Part shown: in pieces, positions 32,713 through 40,003 of the stretch
Layout of the letters: the number at the start of each line of letters is the position of its first letter
Position numbering within the stretch: position 1 is the first letter of the stretch
DNA from: Pseudomonas fluorescens
GTDB lineage: Bacteria; Pseudomonadota; Gammaproteobacteria; Pseudomonadales; Pseudomonadaceae
Length of the DNA stretch: 64,000 nt
Assembly (NCBI RefSeq): GCF_002837185.1
Contig: NZ_KZ478002.1
Location: 1-64,000, forward strand
Reading direction: 5' to 3'
Made by a program: the position numbers and the translations under genes
The notes under the pieces: generated by a model
What the model was told of the DNA's origin: nothing
Databases searched by the model: none
Seen by the model: the letters and a program-made list of their open reading frames with translations, nothing else

Positions 32713-32835
32713 TTGCAGGATTTCTTCCTATGGATGGGAAATCTTTCGGCGCTAACTTCATTCAGTGCAGTTCTGAGCGGAGTCGCGGGGAGTGTGACAA
32801 CTCGTAGACATGATGCCGTGTCGCTGGGTTTTTAA
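32713..32835 (+). CDS. Candidate hydrophobic peptide after the GhoS-like gene
   Basis: Ten bases after the GhoS-like stop, in the same frame, a TTG-started 40-codon frame reads LQDFFLWMGNLSALTSFSAV and continues LSGVAGSVTTRRH. It is hydrophobic with a basic tail, as expected for a small membrane toxin, but it is not similar to GhoT and its start signal is weak. An ATG in the same frame (MGNLSAL) would give 33 codons. Confidence 0.3.
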   Translation: MQDFFLWMGNLSALTSFSAVLSGVAGSVTTRRHDAVSLGF

Positions 32836-32837
32836 TC

Positions 32838-33104
32838 TTATTCGGCAGCTTCGATCATCTCTGCTATTTCGGCTGCGGCCGGCTTCTTCCAATTCGTGAT
32901 CTGGCCTGTCTCCAGGTCGATATTCAGGATCAGGTAGTCGCCGTAATGCTGACCGGGGAAGAAGTCCGGCACGTAGCCTTCATAGCTGCCGACTTCCTCG
33001 CCCTGGGCGTCTTTCAGGCCAGCGGCAAACCCGTCGCGGACTTTGATGTAGAGGTGCAGTTCAGTCACGTCGACCTGCACCGTTTTCTGCTGATTGATTT
33101 GCAT
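32838..33104 (-). CDS. Phage hypothetical protein near PL
   Basis: An 88-residue protein from ATG 33104 with AAGG upstream; the longer frame is not favoured. Beta-rich first part (QVDVTELHLYIKVRDGFAAG) and acidic C-terminal helix (AAAEIAEMIEAAE). Second gene after the leftward promoter. Not recognised. Confidence 0.6.
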   Translation of the reverse strand: MQINQQKTVQVDVTELHLYIKVRDGFAAGLKDAQGEEVGSYEGYVPDFFPGQHYGDYLILNIDLETGQITNWKKPAAAEIAEMIEAAE

Positions 33105-33187
33105 ACTGCTGTGCCTTCGGTTGTTTTCCCAATGCACCCGACCGAACTGCAGTTGGGTGCATCAGTGAAAACTTCCGCCGTGACCCG

Positions 33188-33334
33188 CTACTGGCGTCGG
33201 TCACCGGCTTGAATCAATTGTTCTTCCAGCCGCGGGCCTTTCGGCTTGTTCTCCCGCTGGATAACTGTTTTTGGCGCTTTACGCTGCACGCCCGGGTCAG
33301 TTGCCAACCCTCTGAACCGTTTAGGCCGGTTCAT
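33188..33334 (-). CDS. Small basic protein in the lambda N position
   Basis: A 48-residue, strongly basic protein (NRPKRFRGLATDPGVQRKAP...) from ATG 33334 with AAAGG upstream. It is the first gene transcribed from the leftward promoter, about 110 bases after it, where lambda has N. The Arg/Lys-rich N-terminus would suit an RNA-binding antiterminator, but there is no sequence proof and no nut site was identified. Confidence 0.45.
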   Translation of the reverse strand: MNRPKRFRGLATDPGVQRKAPKTVIQRENKPKGPRLEEQLIQAGDRRQ

Positions 33335-33446
33335 CGCTGCCTTTGAATCTGGGCCGGTGGTGATCCGGCAAGGGTGAAGCTGTGCGACTAAAGAGCAGCG
33401 GGCTGGGAGTCCCTTCGCAGGGGCTGTGTGTCGCTGCGATGGGTGA

Positions 33447-33488
33447 ACTATCACGCATCGTGTTTATTTCGTCAACACGTAATGTGAT
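33447..33488 (-). promoter_or_regulatory. Leftward early promoter PL with two operator-like sites
   Basis: On the reverse strand TTGACG (33470-33475), a 17-base spacer and GATAGT (33447-33452) form a promoter. It overlaps two palindromic sites, ATCACGCATCGTGTT (33450-33464) and AACACGTAATGTGAT (33474-33488), 24 bases apart. Both share the half-site AACACG/CGTGTT with the sites between cI and cro, so the CI-type repressor probably binds here. Confidence 0.75.
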
Positions 33489-33558
33489 TTATTTTGCGAA
33501 TTAACACGCCAGTTCTCGGTTACGTTTTCGGGAGGCGTGAGATATGATTCTGCCTATC

Positions 33559-33574
33559 CTGTACGGATATACAG
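33559..33574 (+). promoter_or_regulatory. LexA (SOS) box
   Basis: CTGTACGGATATACAG is an exact CTGT-N8-ACAG LexA box. It lies 22 bases before the start of the DUF1654 gene, so that gene should be switched on by DNA damage. Confidence 0.82.
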
Positions 33575-33595
33575 TAATTGCCGGGAGGGGATTTC

Positions 33596-33907
33596 ATGGC
33601 GAAGAAGCAGGCGGCACCGGCAGCACGGCAAGAAATGAGCGGCATGGACCGACTGGGGCTGCGCGTCTCATCGATGATCAACCACCCGGTGGCGCAGGCG
33701 CAGCGCTGGGTGACGATCCATCGCCTGGACACGGATGGGGATCGTGAGTGGGAAGAGGTGCTGAGTGTGATCGCCGATACGGACGAGCTTGAGTTGACTC
33801 TCAATGACGACGGCAGCGTGAAGGTGCGTTGGGAGAAGCAGGAAGTGGAGACGGCGGGGAAGGGGGAGCCGGAGTTTGAGCGGGAAGAAGAGGCGGCGCC
33901 GTTCTGA
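33596..33907 (+). CDS. DUF1654 family protein, SOS-controlled
   Basis: A 103-residue protein with the DUF1654 core RLGLRVSSMINHPVAQAQRWVT, found widely in Pseudomonas and its prophages, function unknown. The ATG at 33596 follows GGGAGGGG. The LexA box upstream points to induction by DNA damage, as for other members close to phage repressor regions. A hairpin terminator follows at 33916. Confidence 0.85.
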   Translation: MAKKQAAPAARQEMSGMDRLGLRVSSMINHPVAQAQRWVTIHRLDTDGDREWEEVLSVIADTDELELTLNDDGSVKVRWEKQEVETAGKGEPEFEREEEAAPF

Positions 33908-33915
33908 TGGGCAAG

Positions 33916-33942
33916 AAAAAGCCCGCTCAGTGGCGGGCTTGA
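33916..33942. terminator. Rho-independent terminator
   Basis: GCCCGC (33921-33926) and GCGGGC (33933-33938) with flanking A and T. It lies between the convergent DUF1654 and zinc-ribbon genes; the A run suits leftward transcription best. Confidence 0.7.
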
Positions 33943-33958
33943 TGGGTACTGTTTTCGG

Positions 33959-34843
33959 TTAGGTCTGGCGGGGCACCCAATACATTTGGCAATGAATCTC
34001 ATAATTGTCGTAAAGCTCAACCGCAACAGTTTTAGCGGATTGTTCGCTTTCGAAGGGACCGGTGATGACTGTGTTCCCATCTACCGCCAGAACGGATACT
34101 GCCAGGTCTCCAAGCACGCCTTCAACCCGGCTTAAGTCCCCCGGATGGGCTTTTATGCGAACCGTCCAGCCTTGAAAAGCGGACTTTAGAGCCTGATCAG
34201 TAAAGTGCGGATATTTGCCACTCACCGAATCCCTGTATACGATCTCGCTGGAAACCTTGGGGCCGTCGCGCATCGTGATGAGGGCTTGGTTGGCTTCTTC
34301 CTTTGTTTCAAATGGGCCGGCACCCACGGCTAAGCCAATCATAGGAACAACCGGGAGCCCGGTGCTGGCGATGGCTTCGATTGTTCGTCGCTGTTCTTCT
34401 TCGTCACGGCAGGCGGTTGCTGCAACCCATCCGGTTTTCAGTCTTGGGGCACGCGCTGGCTCAATGTCTCTCCCGCAATGCTTGCACTTTACGGCAGACT
34501 TTTTGATGGTCTCGGCGCAGAACGGGCAGTTGCGGAGGTCGCTAGTCTGCGCGCCAGCGGAATCCCCTGACGCTTCAACCCAGCCCTTACGAAGATATGA
34601 GTTCGTCAGAATTCCGTTGATGCAAATCGCATATCCGAGACTGACCACGGGGGAAACGACGAGCAGCCCAGGGCCGCCAGTCAGAACCGTGACGCCTCCA
34701 ACCAACAACAGCCAGATAAAAAAGTGGCCCCACAGCTCTTTATAGGCAAGGTAGAAAGCCCCGAAAAAAATAACCGCGAGCCACGACATCCCGCCAACAC
34801 TTTCAGTGTGACCGTTTGCCGGATTCCTGAATTTTCGTTCCAT
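33959..34843 (-). CDS. Membrane protein with zinc ribbon and two SPOR-like repeats
   Basis: A 294-residue protein from ATG 34843 (GGAGGGATCC upstream). Two or three membrane segments at about 20-80, then a zinc ribbon (CPFCAETIKKSAVKCKHCGRD) near 105-125, then two repeats of about 70 residues, each ending in a GPFE[TS]xExA segment like SPOR domains. It sits in the immunity region behind cI, where rex-type exclusion genes are found. Domain order is unusual; function unknown. Confidence 0.75.
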   Translation of the reverse strand: MERKFRNPANGHTESVGGMSWLAVIFFGAFYLAYKELWGHFFIWLLLVGGVTVLTGGPGLLVVSPVVSLGYAICINGILTNSYLRKGWVEASGDSAGAQTSDLRNCPFCAETIKKSAVKCKHCGRDIEPARAPRLKTGWVAATACRDEEEQRRTIEAIASTGLPVVPMIGLAVGAGPFETKEEANQALITMRDGPKVSSEIVYRDSVSGKYPHFTDQALKSAFQGWTVRIKAHPGDLSRVEGVLGDLAVSVLAVDGNTVITGPFESEQSAKTVAVELYDNYEIHCQMYWVPRQT

Positions 34844-34972
34844 TGGATCCCTCCAGTATTGAACCCGCACTTTACCATTCGTGGCGTACAGCCACCCTTG
34901 GTCTAAAGCCAGCCTTGATGCTCGTCAGCGAGACTATGCTGAAGTCACCCCATTATTGTGATAGAGGCTCCC

Positions 34973-35194
34973 ATGAAAGAGGCGCAACGGAGACTGAATC
35001 TGACAGCCTGGCGTGAGCTTTCTGTACTGGCTGGAGGTCGAATGGACGCAGAGGTGAAGTATTTCGAATTGCTGAGGCGAGCTGACGCCATGGAGCGATC
35101 CGACATGATCACGAGTGATGAGTGGAGAATGCTTGTGAAGCATGCCGGAGCATTGCTTTGCAGTACTGCGCAATGTATGGGTGGACCGGGGTAG
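34973..35194 (+). CDS. Small phage protein, immunity region
   Basis: A 73-residue helical protein (EAQRRLNLTAWRELSVLAGG ... MITSDEWRMLVKHAGALL) from ATG 34973 with AGAGG upstream. Rightward among leftward genes. A GC-rich hairpin (about 35212-35229) follows. Not recognised. Confidence 0.6.
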   Translation: MKEAQRRLNLTAWRELSVLAGGRMDAEVKYFELLRRADAMERSDMITSDEWRMLVKHAGALLCSTAQCMGGPG

Positions 35195-35254
35195 GACAGA
35201 TACAAGAAGCCCGGAGCTGGGCCGGGCGGCTGGATTAGATGCGCCACAAACGCT

Positions 35255-36253
35255 TTAGAGGTCGACATCTTCCAGATCAAGAGGAAGAGTTTCGTCGTAA
35301 CGTGGTGCAAGTTTATTTAGCTTCACCATGAAATCAGGCCAGTCATCCGAAAGCCTCATAGCAGCATCAACAGTACCGAGGTGTTTCATCAGTCCCTGCC
35401 TGCCTATCCCGGCAGTCAAATGCTGATGCAGCTTTCCCTTCTTTAAGGCCTTAGCGCTCTCCTGCTTTAGCGCAGTAAGCACCCCAGGAGCCAGCCGTCG
35501 ATATACGACGTCATTAGTAAGCTTCCCGAAGTACTGAGGTCTAAAGTTAGGATTTTCTGGCGGGTAAGGCAGACCTCTTAATCTGAACATCTGTTCATAA
35601 TATTCAGCATCAAAAGTTCGAACCCAAGGCTGTAGCTCTTTAGCTACGTATGCCTCAAGAATTTTCGCGAGCGCGTCTTTTGCTCTGTCCTTCTGATATC
35701 CCGTAGCTTCGTCAACAAGTGCGATGATGCCAATCCTGGCCAGTCCGCGGACTAGCACTTCGCACTGATGGGCAATGTGAGCTTGCTGGTGAAGAAGCAT
35801 CCCGCTTTTTCTCGCCTCGAGAATCGCATCGCACAGATCCGGGAGAATTGTCGCTTCATATCCCGATGCAGCAGCCCCACCAGTAGGAGCCTGGAAGCGC
35901 ACCGGCGACTTCATTCTGTCCAATAGCTCTGAGGAGATAAAGGGTGAGATTGCCTTGCCTGTCGCGAAATTGTAAAGACGGTCGCCATCGCCTTTACCAG
36001 CACTGCCTATAGACATCCCCAGTGCCTTTACCATGCCGCCAAGAGATAGCACTCGTCTGCCATCATCCAGAACGTAGCAAGGTATCTCTAGCGAACCTAA
36101 TTTCAGCGGATGATCAGAAGATCCATGGGTTGCCTTTGGGAGCTTTGCTAGTTCTGATCGAGCTAGCGCGCCCTTTCTTGCGATGTCGCTTCGTTGTTCG
36201 GGGGTCAGAGATTTTGCCCGCGCTTTCCCGCCTTCAGCTTTTCCAGTCGACAT
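35255..36253 (-). CDS. P63C-domain protein
   Basis: A 332-residue protein. Basic N-terminal part (GGKARAKSLTPEQRSDIARKG), a central part and a C-terminal P63C domain (about 190-285; IIALVDEATGYQKDRAKDAL and FYEQMFRLRGLPYP-like, RPQYFGKLTNDVVYRRL). P63C proteins are common prophage cargo of unknown function. The gene has its own promoter region with a striking inverted repeat (36283-36322), so it is probably expressed in the lysogen. It lies where phage exclusion genes usually are. Confidence 0.85.
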   Translation of the reverse strand: MSTGKAEGGKARAKSLTPEQRSDIARKGALARSELAKLPKATHGSSDHPLKLGSLEIPCYVLDDGRRVLSLGGMVKALGMSIGSAGKGDGDRLYNFATGKAISPFISSELLDRMKSPVRFQAPTGGAAASGYEATILPDLCDAILEARKSGMLLHQQAHIAHQCEVLVRGLARIGIIALVDEATGYQKDRAKDALAKILEAYVAKELQPWVRTFDAEYYEQMFRLRGLPYPPENPNFRPQYFGKLTNDVVYRRLAPGVLTALKQESAKALKKGKLHQHLTAGIGRQGLMKHLGTVDAAMRLSDDWPDFMVKLNKLAPRYDETLPLDLEDVDL

Positions 36254-36282
36254 GATCAAAAACCGCCTGCTTAGTTATTTAA

Positions 36283-36322
36283 GCAAGCATAGTGCTTGCA
36301 TTGCAGGGTGTGCAAGCACTAT
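36283..36322. promoter_or_regulatory. Operator-like inverted repeats in the P63C promoter
   Basis: ATAGTGCTTGCA (36289-36300) and TGCAAGCACTAT (36311-36322) are perfect 12-base arms, 10 bases apart. A third half-site forms GCAAGCA-TAG-TGCTTGC (36283-36299). On the reverse strand TTGCAC, 18 bases, TATGCT could be the promoter, lying entirely within the repeats, so a bound protein would block it. Confidence 0.7.
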
Positions 36323-36414
36323 TCGGTGGTGAATGGCGCCTTTTGAACATGATGGAGGCGGGGTTAAAGTCCGAAATAAGTAATTTTTTGAAGCTTTCGC
36401 CGCGCCGCCTAGCC

Positions 36415-36648
36415 TTAGTTCCCCCGCAAAATCCTTCCCGCCTTCACCTGATCCGCATATCCCACCAGCTTGTCCTCGCCAGCATGGAAAATGGTGCACA
36501 TCCTCAGCGCGCCCTGGGCGTCTGCCTCATTGCCTGCAAGGCTCAGCCGCTCCGCAATTCTCATCAGCTCTACGGCTGACCACTTGAGGTCGGATGCGAC
36601 GCCTTGTAGGTCGCGCTTAAGATCTTGGTTTGGCTTAGTCAGTGACAT
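36415..36648 (-). CDS. Small phage protein downstream of cI
   Basis: A 77-residue, helical protein (LTKPNQDLKRDLQGVASDLK ... FHAGEDKLVGYADQVKAGRI) from ATG 36648, four bases after the cI stop. Very likely cotranscribed with cI and made in the lysogen. Not recognised. Confidence 0.6.
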   Translation of the reverse strand: MSLTKPNQDLKRDLQGVASDLKWSAVELMRIAERLSLAGNEADAQGALRMCTIFHAGEDKLVGYADQVKAGRILRGN

Positions 36649-36652
36649 AGGG

Positions 36653-37486
36653 TCACACCGGTTGTCCGTTCCATACATAAAGCACCCGGGCCAGGATGTG
36701 GGTGTCATCCACTCGGATATCCTCGGCGTCATGGTGCTTGTTGTCCGAGATCATCTTGAAGCGGTCCTTGCCTTTCTTCTGCAACCGCTTCACGTAAAGC
36801 ATGTCGTCGTGGGAGAAGAGGTAGATCCCGTCGCCCGTGAACTCCCGGATCGTTATGTCGACGAGCAGCGGGTCGCGGTCTTTGATCGTTGGCGACATCG
36901 ACTGGCCCCACCCAGTGATCATCTTCAGATGGAAGTGTTCTTTGAAGGTGAGGCCTAGGTCGCGCAGATGCTTGGGGCTGACCCTGATGTCCTGGAGCAT
37001 TTCAGGGTATTCGTGCGGGATCTGTCCGCCGCCCATCGCTGCGCGCACGTCGTAGTGGGCAATCCATACTTCGTCACCAACCTGGCCTGGGCGGGAGAAG
37101 TCGACGGTTATGACGTTGCTCGAGCCAAGCTCCCGCGCGGTCTCGTTGACGGCGTCCGCGATCATCCTGCGTGCGTCATCAGTAAGATTTTTGCCGTGCT
37201 TTGCCAGCATCAGACTCACGATTTCAGCAGTGGAAGGGCGAGCAGCCTGATCAGCTGAATGATCTGGTGCGCCTGGCGGCTCATTTTTCGTATCTAACAG
37301 AAGCTCGGACTTCTCGACGCGTAGCGCCTTAGCCATCAGTTCTATATCTGCAAAAGACGGCTCTCGCGTCCCGGCCTCGTAGTTTCCCACTCGGGATTGC
37401 GACCAGCCGCAAGCCTCAGCCAGTTGAGCCTGTGATTTTCCAGCATTTTTACGTGCGCGTTTAATGCGCTCAGCTAATTCGGTCAT
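36653..37486 (-). CDS. CI-type repressor with S24 peptidase domain
   Basis: A 277-residue phage repressor. N-terminal Xre helix-turn-helix at about 1-60 (KSQAQLAEACGWSQSRVGNYEAG) and a C-terminal LexA-like S24 domain with Ser196 (GWGQSMSPTI) and Lys233 (LYVKRLQ). This would silence both early promoters in the lysogen. An Ala-Gly or Cys-Gly pair is not seen in the linker, so self-cleavage at a standard site is unclear. Divergent from cro across the operators at 37499-37564. Confidence 0.9.
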   Translation of the reverse strand: MTELAERIKRARKNAGKSQAQLAEACGWSQSRVGNYEAGTREPSFADIELMAKALRVEKSELLLDTKNEPPGAPDHSADQAARPSTAEIVSLMLAKHGKNLTDDARRMIADAVNETARELGSSNVITVDFSRPGQVGDEVWIAHYDVRAAMGGGQIPHEYPEMLQDIRVSPKHLRDLGLTFKEHFHLKMITGWGQSMSPTIKDRDPLLVDITIREFTGDGIYLFSHDDMLYVKRLQKKGKDRFKMISDNKHHDAEDIRVDDTHILARVLYVWNGQPV

Positions 37487-37498
37487 GCGCGGGATTCA

Positions 37499-37564
37499 AT
37501 CACGTATTGAAATACCCGGCTTTCACTTATTGTGTTTGCCATTAACACGATGCGTGTTTATCCT
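37499..37564. promoter_or_regulatory. OR region and PR promoter
   Basis: Three sites 22-23 bases apart: ATCACGTATTGAAAT (37499-37513, weak), TTCACTTATTGTGTT (37522-37536) and the perfect palindrome AACACGATGCGTGTT (37544-37558). PR is TTGCCA (37536-37541), a 17-base spacer, TATCCT (37559-37564), with the best site in the spacer. The layout matches lambda OR3-OR2-OR1. Confidence 0.78.
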
Positions 37565-37592
37565 TGAGCCAAGAGCTATAGGAGCGATTTCC

Positions 37593-37820
37593 ATGAACCA
37601 CGTCCGAAACATTCGAGAGAAAGCCGGGATTACCCAGGCTGCCCTTCGGCGGTCGCTTGGGTGGAATCAATCACGCCTTGCTAATTACGAGTCCGGCCTT
37701 CGCTGTCCGGGACTCAGCGAGGCGCGACTGATCGTGTCTGCATTGAACGCCTTGGGTGCCAGGTGCGTTCTTGATGAGGCATTTCCGCCTGCGGGAGTTT
37801 CATCCAAGTCAGCCGCCTGA
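37593..37820 (+). CDS. Cro-like repressor
   Basis: A 75-residue protein with one helix-turn-helix (AGITQAALRRSLGWNQSRLANYESG) from ATG 37593, which follows AGGAG. First gene of the rightward operon, divergent from cI. Its helix-turn-helix is close to that of the CI-type protein (GWNQSRLANYESG against GWSQSRVGNYEAG), so both should bind the same operators. Confidence 0.85.
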   Translation: MNHVRNIREKAGITQAALRRSLGWNQSRLANYESGLRCPGLSEARLIVSALNALGARCVLDEAFPPAGVSSKSAA

Positions 37821-37900
37821 CCTCCCTGTCCACCGTTCCATTGAGCAAATGATCGCCTCTGCACCTGCAGGGCGCCACGTAAAGAATTTCGAGGTGTTAC

Positions 37901-38326
37901 ATGCAGGACTTGATGAAGGCGATCTATGACGTGGTTGACGACCACGGGGCAGGGCGGATTGCGGACGGCGCCAGCTTCTCTTCGAAGACGCTGCTTTCTC
38001 AAAAAGCGAACCCGGACTACGACAGCCACAAGCTGAACGTCCAGGAGCTGCACCGGATTATGAAGTTCACCCAGGACTTCCGCCCGCTGAAGGCTTGGGC
38101 CGAGGCTTTCGGCTTCGACCTGGTGCCGAAGGACAAGCCCGAGGGTATCAACCTCAACTCCGCATTACTGCGCTTGCACGCCGATCTGGCCGACGTGACA
38201 CGCCTTGCGTTCGACGCCCAGACCGATGGCCGGGTTTGCACTCGCGAGAAATCCGAACTGCTCAAGGAGGCCGAGGAAGTGATCGTCAGCCTGGAAGTGT
38301 TCAAGCAGTCGGTGAAAGCAGCCTGA
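37901..38326 (+). CDS. CII-type phage regulatory protein
   Basis: A 141-residue protein of the Pseudomonas phage CII family: FSSKTLLSQKANPDYDSHKLN and LHRIMKFTQDFRPLKAWAEAFG, followed by a helical C-terminal half. It probably favours lysogeny by activating repressor and integrase transcription. Second gene after PR. A terminator lies 12 bases past its stop codon. Confidence 0.85.
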   Translation: MQDLMKAIYDVVDDHGAGRIADGASFSSKTLLSQKANPDYDSHKLNVQELHRIMKFTQDFRPLKAWAEAFGFDLVPKDKPEGINLNSALLRLHADLADVTRLAFDAQTDGRVCTREKSELLKEAEEVIVSLEVFKQSVKAA

Positions 38327-38337
38327 ATTTAAGACAC

Positions 38338-38368
38338 AAAAAAGCCACCGGACGAGGGTGGCTTTTTC
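38338..38368 (+). terminator. Rho-independent terminator after cII
   Basis: AAGCCACC (38342-38349) pairs with GGTGGCTT (38357-38364), with A before and T after. It separates cII from the replication genes, as tR1 does in lambda, so antitermination is probably needed. Confidence 0.85.
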
Positions 38369-38436
38369 TACAGCGGTAAACAACTGGAGCGAATCATGCA
38401 CCAAGCCAACCAATCGATCAATAGCCCCAACAATCT

Positions 38437-38472
38437 CGCGCCACGTTTTTCGCAATCTGAAAACGTGGCGCG
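38437..38472. repeat. Dispersed palindrome, copy B
   Basis: CGCGCCACGTTTT (38437-38449) and AAAACGTGGCGCG (38460-38472) are perfect 13-base arms around ten bases. It is the best-preserved of three copies (27797, 38437, 45827) and lies 35 bases before the HNH gene. Confidence 0.88.
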
Positions 38473-38507
38473 CAATAGCTCGCATACAGTTTACCTGGCG
38501 GCCTGAC

Positions 38508-39095
38508 ATGCAATACACCGTCACGATTAACCAGGTGAAGGCGCTGGAGTGGGGACTGAATTCTCAGCAGGCCCTGCTGTTCGCCTTCGTCTACGGCTGC
38601 CCGAGCTGGACCAAGCCAATCAAGACCGATGACGGGATCTTCTTCGCGCTGAGCAAGGCCAAGATCATCGAGGAGCTGCCGCTGCTCACTGACAAGCCGG
38701 ACACTGCTTATCGCATGCTGAAGGCCCTGGAAGAGGCGGGTTTGATTGAGCTTCGCTTTGAAGCATTACGACTCACCGAAAAAGGCTGTGAGTGGAACCC
38801 GGACCGTATGGGCCACGTCACAGCTCACCAACCGCCGGTCCTTCCACCCCGACGCAGGACGAATAAGAAACCAATCCCGTTTGGCCTTCGTGCTCAAGTA
38901 TTCGCCCGTGACGGTCAGGCTTGTCTGCGCTGCGGCTGCTCGGTGCTGATGCGTTTGAGGGCTGATCATGTGGTTCCTGAAAGCCAGGGCGGAGAGGCCT
39001 CTTTGGGCAATCTTCAAACCCTTTGCATGTCCTGCAATAGCTGGAAAGGCGTGCAGACGATTGATTTTCGCACCTTAGCGGGAGGTGCGGCATGA
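38508..39095 (+). CDS. Winged-helix and HNH-domain protein
   Basis: A 195-residue protein from ATG 38508. Residues 1-100 look like a replication-type winged helix (LSKAKIIEELPLLTDKPDTAYRMLKALEEAGLIELRFEAL, in shorter form); the C-terminal part is an HNH motif with CLRCG, ADHVVPESQGG, LGNLQTLCMSCNSWKG. All zinc cysteines and the catalytic His are present. It could be a nickase in replication or packaging, or a homing-type insertion. It overlaps the next gene by four bases (ATGA). Confidence 0.8.
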   Translation: MQYTVTINQVKALEWGLNSQQALLFAFVYGCPSWTKPIKTDDGIFFALSKAKIIEELPLLTDKPDTAYRMLKALEEAGLIELRFEALRLTEKGCEWNPDRMGHVTAHQPPVLPPRRRTNKKPIPFGLRAQVFARDGQACLRCGCSVLMRLRADHVVPESQGGEASLGNLQTLCMSCNSWKGVQTIDFRTLAGGAA

Positions 39096-40003
39096 GCATG
39101 ACTCTCATGGTGGCCGCGATGAAACTTCGCGTCGGTAACCCATTGCGGAAGTTGGTGCTGATCAAGCTGGCCGATAACGCCAGCGACGTTGGCGAGTGCT
39201 GGCCTTCCTATCAGCACATCGCCGATCAATGTGAAATCAGCAAGCGTTCTGTCATGAACCACATCACTGCTTTGTGTGACGCAGGACTGTTGCGTAAAGA
39301 AATTCGAAAGGGTGGGCCGAAGGGGAATTCGTCGAACGTGTACTTTCTCACTCTCGATGGTGGTGCACCTCCTGCACCAGGGGTAGTGCAGCAGATTCAC
39401 CAGGGTGGTGCAGCAGGTTCACCCCCTAGTGAATCTCCTGCACCAGGGGGTAGTGCAGCAGCTGCACCCAGAATCAGTAACTCTCTTGAACCAGTCATAG
39501 AACCGATCATTGAACCAATTACGCCCCAGGCTACCGCCAAGGTCGTGACGGGGCAGGTCGTGCCATTTGTTCCGCAGCAACCACGAGTTGAGATCCCCGC
39601 CGACATGCCAGGGCCGAAGGATCAGACCTGCAAGACTTTCAAAGTCTGGGCCAACTACGCCATGGCCTACCGCAAACGCTACAACGCCTGGCCGGTTTGG
39701 AACGCCAAGTCTGGCAAGCAGATGGCATTGCTCGTCGACCGCCTCGGCGCCGATGTTGCCCACCACGTCGCGGCGCACTTCCTGAAAACCAGCGATGCCG
39801 CCGTCTTGCGCAAGTGCCACAGCCTCAACGAACTGCTGGCCAACGCCGAGAGCTACCACACCCAGTGGGTGACCGGGCAGCGCATCAACGGCACGACAGC
39901 CCGCCAGATGGAACGGACTGAGGCAAACCACTCCGCAGCGGAGCAGGCCGCCCATATGGTTTTGGCCAAACGCCAATCAGGTGAACGCAATGAATACCTC
40001 TGA
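39092..40003 (+). CDS. O-like phage replication protein
   Basis: A 303-residue protein with an N-terminal helix-turn-helix (CWPSYQHIADQCEISKRSVM and LLRKEIRKGG), a low-complexity middle (about 90-145, rich in Ala, Pro, Gly) and a C-terminal part (KTFKVWANYAMAYRKRYNAW) like Pseudomonas phage replication proteins. The low-complexity part is encoded by DNA repeats that look like iterons, as the lambda origin lies within gene O. It should bind them and start replication. Confidence 0.82.
   Translation: MSMTLMVAAMKLRVGNPLRKLVLIKLADNASDVGECWPSYQHIADQCEISKRSVMNHITALCDAGLLRKEIRKGGPKGNSSNVYFLTLDGGAPPAPGVVQQIHQGGAAGSPPSESPAPGGSAAAAPRISNSLEPVIEPIIEPITPQATAKVVTGQVVPFVPQQPRVEIPADMPGPKDQTCKTFKVWANYAMAYRKRYNAWPVWNAKSGKQMALLVDRLGADVAHHVAAHFLKTSDAAVLRKCHSLNELLANAESYHTQWVTGQRINGTTARQMERTEANHSAAEQAAHMVLAKRQSGERNEYL
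39359..39470. other. Putative phage replication origin (iterons)
   Basis: Inside the O-like gene, TCCTGCACCAGGGG-TAGTGCAGCAG (39370-39394) returns 66 bases later (39436-39461) with one extra G. Between are related units, GGTGGTGCAGCAGG and GGTGGTGCACC. GTGCA/TGCAC half-sites occur throughout. This matches the iteron organisation of lambda-type origins. Function inferred. Confidence 0.65.
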
